In this document: positions 1-4,173 of the stretch, one piece after another
How the letters are laid out: each line of letters begins with the position of its first letter
Numbering within the stretch: position 1 is the first letter of the stretch
NCBI GenBank assembly: GCA_017431395.1
Contig: JAFRLD010000173.1
Span: 1-5,666, forward strand
Length of the DNA stretch: 5,666 nucleotides
Direction: 5' to 3'
DNA from: Bacillota bacterium
GTDB lineage: Bacteria; Bacillota; Clostridia; Peptostreptococcales; Anaerovoracaceae
The notes under the pieces: generated by a model
Database searches by the model: none
What the model saw: the letters and a program-made list of their open reading frames with translations, nothing else
Told to the model about the DNA's origin: nothing
Translations under genes and position numbers: made by a program

Positions 1-57
1 CACCTGGGAGAAGGCAGAGAAGATCGTCGCGATGAAAAGGATGGCGAAATAAAGCAT
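1..57 (-). CDS. Small SMR/EamA-like membrane protein, second of a pair (3' end outside window)
   Basis: Only the first 19 codons are visible (MLYFAILFIATIFSAFSQV); the frame is open to the left edge. The fragment is a hydrophobic first transmembrane segment ending in a Ser-Gln-Val turn, as in small multidrug resistance (SMR)/EamA-type half transporters. The ATG at 57-55 lies 1 nt after the stop codon of the preceding SMR-like gene and has an AGGTGG ribosome site at 69-64, about 6 nt upstream. The pairing of two small four-helix proteins behind an ArnC-like glycosyltransferase resembles ArnE/ArnF, which together flip a lipid-linked aminosugar. There is no glutamate in the visible helix, unlike EmrE-type drug exporters. 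The family call rests mostly on position and hydrophobicity, because too little protein is visible for a firm assignment. Confidence 0.6.
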   Translation of the reverse strand, partial: MLYFAILFIATIFSAFSQV

Positions 58-58
58 C

Positions 59-439
59 TTATTCCACCTGCCTTTCGTCATCGTCATAATTGGCTGTCAA
101 CGATACGATGATCACGCCGGCCATGACGACCGCAAGCCCCACGATGTTCTTCGGGGTCAGATGCTCGCCAAAAATCATGACTGCCCAGATCTGGCTCCAG
201 ATCAGATAGACCGCCCGGTTGGCGTAGCCGATATTCAGATCGATCTTCTTGATGACGATCTGCCAGAAAAATGCGTAGAACACGCAGACGGCCAGCATCA
301 GGAAGATGAACAAAAGCAACGTCGGATTCAGCAGCCCTCCCGCATTGTATGCGTTGGCGGCGGATTTCGCGAACACGCTGGTAAATGAGAACAGCAGCAC
401 GCAGATATGCAGCAGGATGTAGTTCTTTAATCGGCTCAT
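59..439 (-). CDS. SMR/EamA-like small membrane protein, probable lipid-linked sugar flippase subunit
   Basis: The product is 126 residues with four predicted membrane helices (about residues 6-25, 38-62, 70-90 and 97-116) and a short acidic tail, the size and layout of SMR/EamA half transporters. The stretch around residues 80-112, with FGEHLT followed by a Gly-rich helix (GLAVVMAGVII), is the conserved helix 3-loop-helix 4 pattern of this superfamily. Helix 1 has no glutamate, the residue that drives proton-coupled drug export in EmrE, so a drug pump is less likely than an ArnE/ArnF-like role. In that role it would move a polyprenyl-linked sugar across the cytoplasmic membrane together with the next gene. 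Its ATG overlaps the stop of the glycosyltransferase gene by 4 nt (ATGA), and no strong ribosome site precedes it, so it is probably translationally coupled. The fold is confident; the substrate is inferred from neighbours only. Confidence 0.8.
   Translation of the reverse strand: MSRLKNYILLHICVLLFSFTSVFAKSAANAYNAGGLLNPTLLLFIFLMLAVCVFYAFFWQIVIKKIDLNIGYANRAVYLIWSQIWAVMIFGEHLTPKNIVGLAVVMAGVIIVSLTANYDDDERQVE
64..69 (-). promoter_or_regulatory. Ribosome binding site of the second SMR-like gene
   Basis: The minus strand reads AGGTGG here, about 6 nt before the ATG at 57-55. The site lies inside the last codons of the upstream SMR-like gene, so translation of the two is probably linked. It supports the reading of 1-57 as the start of a real gene. 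Confidence 0.6.
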
Positions 440-1419
440 GAGTCTTCCCGTTTCTCTTCGTTCACGATCTCGCGCGCCATCCCGGCAGGCCGCAGATGTC
501 CCAGATTCCTCGTTTCTCGAATGATATACTGAGGCGTATTATTCAGGATCAGAATGATCTTCCCCAGATATTCACCAATGATGCCGAGCACCATAAGCAC
601 GATGCCAAACAGGAATACCATCGCGCACATCGTCGATGACCAGCCGAGCGGGATATCCGGGTAGATGATCCGGTTGATGATCAGGATGATCGTGAGAATG
701 ACCCCGGCGCCCGCGGAAAACAATCCGAAAAAGAAAGAGATCCGGAGCGGTATGATCGAGAAATTCCAGTAGGCCAGCCAGAGCTTCAGAAGTTTGCGAA
801 ACGTATACCCGGAGGAGCCGTACTCCCTCTTGAAATGCTCCACCGGCACCATCCCGATCTTAGTCGTGACCCGGTAAAAAACAGCATCCACGTACGGGTT
901 GAACGTGTCGTATTTGACGACCTCATCCCGGACCGCGGAGGTAATGATCCAGAAGTTGCTGGACTCCACTTCCTTCGGCCGGCTCAGCATGACGCGCGAG
1001 GTCTTCCGGTTGATGATGCTGGTGAGGTTCTTGATCGGACCGTTCTTCACCTCCGGGTAGATGCCGTAAACCAGATCGAACCCTTCCTCGATCTTATGGA
1101 TCAGCTTGAAGATCTGCGACGGATGCGTCTGGAAGTCATCGTCCATGCCGAGCACATAGTCCCCGCTGGTATAGTTCAGACCTGCCATCAGAGCATTGTG
1201 CTGCCCGAAATTCCGCATCAGGTTGATGCCGCGGATGTTGGGGTGATCTTCACAGAGAGCCTTGATCTCAGAGAACGTCCCGTCGGTCGAGCCGTCGTTC
1301 ACAAGGACCATCTCGCATTCATATCCGGGATTCTTATCGAACTCCTCCAGCACGAGTTCGGAGACCTTCCGGATCGACTTCTCGGAATAATAGCATGGTA
1401 TGACAACAGATATTAACAT
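436..1419 (-). CDS. ArnC/GtrB-type polyprenyl-phosphate glycosyltransferase (GT2) with two C-terminal membrane helices
   Basis: This 327-residue protein begins with a GT-A fold of family 2: ISVVIPCYYSE at the N-terminus, NDGS at 41-44, RNFGQHNALMAG at 69-80, and the metal/nucleotide-binding acidic motif DDDFQ at 93-97. The RNFGQH block and the position of the DxD-like motif match the DPM1/ArnC/GtrB subgroup, which moves a sugar from a nucleotide donor to undecaprenyl or dolichyl phosphate. Two long hydrophobic segments at about 222-250 and 262-290 are followed by TPQYIIRE, the usual membrane anchor and tail. Length is normal for the family. The ATG has an AGGAG site at 1431-1427, 7 nt upstream. 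It opens a tight cluster with two SMR-like proteins and probably supplies their lipid-linked sugar. ArnC usually has DADLQ where this protein has DDDFQ, so the sugar cannot be read from the sequence. Confidence 0.92.
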   Translation of the reverse strand: MLISVVIPCYYSEKSIRKVSELVLEEFDKNPGYECEMVLVNDGSTDGTFSEIKALCEDHPNIRGINLMRNFGQHNALMAGLNYTSGDYVLGMDDDFQTHPSQIFKLIHKIEEGFDLVYGIYPEVKNGPIKNLTSIINRKTSRVMLSRPKEVESSNFWIITSAVRDEVVKYDTFNPYVDAVFYRVTTKIGMVPVEHFKREYGSSGYTFRKLLKLWLAYWNFSIIPLRISFFFGLFSAGAGVILTIILIINRIIYPDIPLGWSSTMCAMVFLFGIVLMVLGIIGEYLGKIILILNNTPQYIIRETRNLGHLRPAGMAREIVNEEKREDS

Positions 1420-1426
1420 CGGCCTA

Positions 1427-1431
1427 CTCCT
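1427..1431 (-). promoter_or_regulatory. Ribosome binding site of the glycosyltransferase gene
   Basis: The minus strand reads AGGAG here, 7 nt before the ATG at 1419-1417. Spacing is near ideal and fixes the start of the glycosyltransferase. Confidence 0.75.
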
Positions 1432-1461
1432 GTATTTCGTGGGTCATACTTAAATAATAAC

Positions 1462-1476
1462 CTATACTTAGTATAG
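1462..1476. repeat. 15-bp dyad, candidate operator of the glycosyltransferase promoter
   Basis: The plus strand reads CTATACTTAGTATAG: two perfect 7-bp arms around a single central base. It overlaps the end of the proposed minus-strand -10 element and covers the expected start point near 1468. The word ATACTTA inside it (1464-1470) also occurs at 1446-1452, giving a direct repeat with an 18-bp period. This suits a dimeric repressor or activator site, but AT-rich promoter DNA readily produces such words and no regulator gene is visible here. A hairpin role is unlikely because a one-base loop cannot form. Confidence 0.4.
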
Positions 1477-1503
1477 TATATCTTAATTCTCACCCCGCCG
1501 CAA
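1475..1503 (-). promoter_or_regulatory. Sigma-A-like promoter for the glycosyltransferase/SMR cluster
   Basis: On the minus strand TTGCGG (1503-1498) and TATACT (1480-1475) are separated by exactly 17 nt. The -10 matches five of six consensus positions; the -35 keeps only the TTG. A second TATACT overlaps 5 nt downstream (1475-1470) but would have a 22-nt spacer. Transcription would begin near 1468 and leave a leader of about 48 nt before the glycosyltransferase ATG. The weak -35 leaves room for an activator. Confidence 0.5.
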
Positions 1504-1514
1504 GAGGGCAGGAC

Positions 1515-1543
1515 TTGAACTTGATTCCCGCCAATGATATGAT
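1515..1543 (+). promoter_or_regulatory. Strong extended -10 sigma-A-like promoter for the aminotransferase
   Basis: TTGAAC at 1515-1520 and TATGAT at 1538-1543 are separated by exactly 17 nt, and a TGA at 1535-1537 provides the extended -10 TGn motif. All three agree with the consensus of housekeeping promoters in Gram-positive bacteria. The start point would lie at about 1549-1551, directly at the ribosome site, giving a leader of roughly 16 nt. The -35 TTG is also the first possible in-frame initiation codon of the aminotransferase frame, and this overlap argues against translation beginning there. Confidence 0.65.
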
Positions 1544-1550
1544 ACAGACC

Positions 1551-1556
1551 AGGAGG
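1551..1556 (+). promoter_or_regulatory. Ribosome binding site that decides the aminotransferase start
   Basis: A perfect AGGAGG lies 9 nt before the ATG at 1566. An in-frame TTG at 1515 would extend the protein by 17 residues, but it lies upstream of this site and within the promoter. ATG codons at 1572 and 1590 are alternatives with longer spacing. The ATG at 1566 is the best choice. Confidence 0.8.
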
Positions 1557-1565
1557 TGCAGGATC

Positions 1566-2546
1566 ATGACTATGGAAATCGGCGGCTACATGGAGCTGGA
1601 ACATTTCACCGGGAAGGAGTATTACCCGGATCTTTTCAGAGTGAATCTCGGGCGGACGGCGCTCGCCCATCTTTTGCAAAGGCTGGACTGCGGCCGTATC
1701 TTCATCCCGCAGTACATCTGCGATTCCGTATTCCTTGCCGCGCAGCAGGCCGGATTCGAAGTCGTGTTCTACTCCATCGATGAAAACTTATGTCCTCTGG
1801 TCGCTCCCGAAGAGCTTCAGGAGAAAGACTACCTCTACATCGTAAACTACTACGGGCAGCTCAGCCCGGAGGAGATCCGGGGGTGGGACCGCGAATACCA
1901 TCACCGCGTCATCCTGGACAATGCCCAGGCCTTTTTCGAGAGACCGATCGATGACATCCACACGATCTATACCGCCAGAAAATTCCTCGGCTTAAGCGAC
2001 GGGGCCTATATCTATTCTTCTGCCTGCCCGCAGGATGAGAACGACCTGCCGCAGGACCGGTCCGCGGGCCGGATGAAACACATCCTCGGCCGCCTGGAGG
2101 AAGACGCCCGGACCTATTACAGCGAGATGCTGGCGGTCAACCATACCTTCTCCGATATCCCTCCGCTGCGTATGTCCAGGCTCACGGAGAACCTGCTGCG
2201 GGCAGTCGACTACGAGTTCGTGGCCGCGAAACGCTCCGAGAACTATAAGACTTTGGAGCAGCTGCTCCCATCGCAGAATCCGTTTACCCGGCGTACGCCT
2301 GAGGTGCCGTTCGCCTATCCTTACTATCATCCGGACGGCGTCCGCCTCCGCAAGGCTCTGGCAGCTCAGAACATCTTCGTTCCGACCAACTGGTCCTATC
2401 TGATCAGTTCCATGCCGGAGGATTCCTTCGAATACGAATGGTCCGCCAATATCCTGCCGCTTCCGATCGACCAACGGTATGGAGAGCGGGAAATGAAAAT
2501 GATCGCAGACGCGATCCGCGCCTACGATCAGGAGAATTCGTTATAA
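1566..2546 (+). CDS. Compact DegT/DnrJ/EryC1/StrS-like PLP-dependent aminotransferase
   Basis: The product is 326 residues from the chosen ATG. It resembles fold-type I sugar aminotransferases: NLGRTAL at 28-34 fits the cofactor-phosphate region, DNAQAF at 118-123 fits the Asp that holds the pyridine nitrogen, and ARKFLGLSDGAY at 137-148 places Lys139 where the Schiff-base lysine belongs. LPLPIDQRYGERE near 298-309 matches the usual C-terminal end of the family. The core is shorter than the common 360-400 residues and the active-site block is ARKF rather than the usual SFHxxK form, so it belongs to a divergent subgroup. The likely reaction is amination of a nucleotide-linked keto sugar for a surface polymer, but the substrate is unknown. 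It is the only plus-strand gene, has its own promoter, and meets the glycerophosphotransferase gene tail to tail with a 6-bp overlap. Confidence 0.75.
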   Translation: MTMEIGGYMELEHFTGKEYYPDLFRVNLGRTALAHLLQRLDCGRIFIPQYICDSVFLAAQQAGFEVVFYSIDENLCPLVAPEELQEKDYLYIVNYYGQLSPEEIRGWDREYHHRVILDNAQAFFERPIDDIHTIYTARKFLGLSDGAYIYSSACPQDENDLPQDRSAGRMKHILGRLEEDARTYYSEMLAVNHTFSDIPPLRMSRLTENLLRAVDYEFVAAKRSENYKTLEQLLPSQNPFTRRTPEVPFAYPYYHPDGVRLRKALAAQNIFVPTNWSYLISSMPEDSFEYEWSANILPLPIDQRYGEREMKMIADAIRAYDQENSL

Positions 2547-4172
2547 TTCATACGTTGAAAATTCAAGTTCGATCTCACTCGCATCCGGGCCGGGGGGCTT
2601 TCCCTCCGGGATCTGGACGATCCGGTCGATCCGCATATCCCCATAGCAGCGTTTTCGTTGCAGCTCGAAGGCAGGCCGGACGATGCCCCAGTATTCGTCA
2701 AAGGAGATCCTGCCTTTTTGATAGCGCGCATCAGCCTCCTGCTGGGATTCCTCCATCCACATCGTCCCTGCCCGGCCGATGTACCGGATCCCCTCCGGCA
2801 AATCAAACAGGATAGGAAACCGCTCCTTCAGGTCCTTGCGGTCAAAGGTCAGATAATAGTTCCCGTCGGGTTTTTCGGGATCCGCCAGAAACGCGAAGAT
2901 CTGATCCGTTCTGGCTCCCTCGGACAGGTCTCCCCCGTAGACAAGGATGTTCGGTTTGCCGTTCGATGGAACGCTCCGTTCTTCCATGCATTTATCCCCC
3001 AGAAGCACCTGCCGGCAGATCTTTTTTGCCGCATCCGCAGACTCATACGGGCAGTACTTCTGAAGGAACGGCCCGTCGTCGTAGGCTTTCGGGCTGCGAA
3101 GCTCCGAGAGCGCCGCATCTACGGTCTTTACCTGCGGGAACGGCAGAGAGCAGATCGGCTCGTAGAGACCTCTGGTCGCGAAGTACTCCTCCTCATCATA
3201 AGTGAACAGGACGATCTTCCTGCCGGTGACCGCATAATCATAAAAGACGCTGGAATAGTCCGTCAGCAGCGCATCCGCCGCATTCAGCAGAGCGTAGTTC
3301 TCCGTATCTTCGGGAAACGGCCGCACACGGTCAAATATCCCGAAATCCACGCTCTCTTTGGCCAGTGGATGGACGTTGACGTACATCATCTCATCCGAGG
3401 CCAGCCCCCGGTCGATCGATTGCAGGATCTCCTGCAGCTGCCCGCCGTCGCCCGGCCGCCAGGTCGGCATATAGGCGTAGATCTTCGATGCCTCGCCCGC
3501 AAGCTTTCCCCGGATGTCCAGCCTTTGCGACTCGTCAAAAAACGCGATGTTCCTCGGGTATCCCCCAAGCAACACCGTTGCCCCGCTGATATCCGCGATC
3601 ATATAATCCTCGATCATATGATCCATCATATACTCACTTGGATAGAGCAGATAGTCCGCACAGATGAAGTTCTTCTGGACATTTCCGGTGGCGTGGGGCT
3701 CGTGGAGCACCCTGCGGCCCATGGTCTTCAGGGGTGTTCCGTGCCAGACGTTCAGATAGACCTGTCCTTCTTTCTTAATATAAAAATTCCCGATGGTGGC
3801 ATCGTTGATGATGGTTCCCGCACTCGCCATGACCCGGTAATATTCCTGAGAGTGCAGGGTCACATGAGCGACATGCTCCGCTTTCGGGAGCACGCTGATC
3901 TTGGTCCGTATCGCGTGCTCCGCCGCCGGATCTTCGATCACGACATACAGCTTCAGATCCTGGTAATCCGGGCAGCTCAGCAGCTCCCGCAGGATATAAT
4001 AGATGTTGCCATCGATGGCGCGGCCGTTCCGGGCTTCCAGGAGCACCATGCTCCGGTCCACCGGCAGCGTCCGCACATACTCCATGTATTTCCCGCGGAC
4101 GGTTTTTTTCTGCTCGCGGTCTTTTTTTCGTTTTATCTTGTTCAGCCCTCTGGCGAAAAGTGATTTACTCAT
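2541..4172 (-). CDS. CDP-glycerol glycerophosphotransferase-family protein (TagB/TagF-like) with an incomplete C-terminal glycosyltransferase-like domain
   Basis: The 543-residue product has the GT-B-like core of the TagB/TagF family at about 40-390: NVWHGTPLKTMG at 141-152 with the presumed catalytic His144, YMPTWR at 234-239, NVHP at 266-269 with the second conserved His268, and LLTDYSSVFYDY at 302-313, which binds donor phosphates in characterised relatives. The N-terminus is basic (residues 4-27) and suits peripheral membrane contact. It probably transfers glycerol phosphate or a similar alditol phosphate from a CDP donor to a lipid-linked wall polymer. After residue 405 a new Rossmann-like start appears (KPNILVYGGDL), continuing to RCYGDMRIDRIVQ near 508-520 like the first half of a GT-B glycosyltransferase. 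The protein then ends in a Pro/Gly and acidic tail. The start lies 1 nt after the upstream stop, with no close ribosome site, so translation is probably coupled. Confidence 0.88.
   Translation of the reverse strand: MSKSLFARGLNKIKRKKDREQKKTVRGKYMEYVRTLPVDRSMVLLEARNGRAIDGNIYYILRELLSCPDYQDLKLYVVIEDPAAEHAIRTKISVLPKAEHVAHVTLHSQEYYRVMASAGTIINDATIGNFYIKKEGQVYLNVWHGTPLKTMGRRVLHEPHATGNVQKNFICADYLLYPSEYMMDHMIEDYMIADISGATVLLGGYPRNIAFFDESQRLDIRGKLAGEASKIYAYMPTWRPGDGGQLQEILQSIDRGLASDEMMYVNVHPLAKESVDFGIFDRVRPFPEDTENYALLNAADALLTDYSSVFYDYAVTGRKIVLFTYDEEEYFATRGLYEPICSLPFPQVKTVDAALSELRSPKAYDDGPFLQKYCPYESADAAKKICRQVLLGDKCMEERSVPSNGKPNILVYGGDLSEGARTDQIFAFLADPEKPDGNYYLTFDRKDLKERFPILFDLPEGIRYIGRAGTMWMEESQQEADARYQKGRISFDEYWGIVRPAFELQRKRCYGDMRIDRIVQIPEGKPPGPDASEIELEFSTYEL
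2590..2609 (+). other. GC-rich hairpin downstream of the aminotransferase stop, no U-tract
   Basis: In plus-strand RNA, 2590-2597 (CCGGGGGG) pairs with 2602-2609 (CCCUCCGG) around a CUUU loop: 8 bp with one G-U pair. It begins 44 nt after the aminotransferase stop and could block 3' decay or pause polymerase. No T-run follows, so it is not a standard intrinsic terminator. In minus-strand RNA the G-U becomes an A-C mismatch, so the hairpin is better on the plus strand. It lies in the coding sequence for residues 522-528 of the opposing protein (PEGKPPG), so it may also be a by-product of codon composition. Confidence 0.3.
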
Positions 4173-4173
4173 A

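Noticed and set aside
835..1416. A 193-codon open frame on the plus strand opposite the glycosyltransferase.
   Set aside because: It is codon-registered with the glycosyltransferase, whose motifs are clear, and it has no ribosome site or known domain.
1454..1482. A second possible minus-strand promoter using TATTAT (1459-1454).
   Set aside because: The hexamer 17 nt upstream is GATATA, which does not resemble a -35 element.
1413..1679. An 88-codon minus-strand frame spanning the divergent intergenic region.
   Set aside because: It crosses the promoter region and the aminotransferase start, overlaps the glycosyltransferase start, and has no recognisable protein features.
1992..2474. A 160-codon minus-strand frame inside the aminotransferase, considered as a remnant of the missing C-terminal half of the TagB/TagF-like protein.
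   Set aside because: The sequence shows no glycosyltransferase motifs and is explained as antisense of the conserved aminotransferase coding sequence.
2547..2589. A search for an intrinsic terminator immediately after the convergent stops.
   Set aside because: No stem followed by a T-run is visible on either strand in this stretch; it is coding sequence for the end of the TagB/TagF-like protein.
2658..4163. A 501-codon open frame on the plus strand opposite the TagB/TagF-like gene.
   Set aside because: Its codons are in exact register with the real minus-strand codons, so a stop can appear only opposite TTA, CTA or TCA, which are rare in this GC-rich gene. The translation lacks any recognisable motif, and the minus frame has the full set of family motifs.
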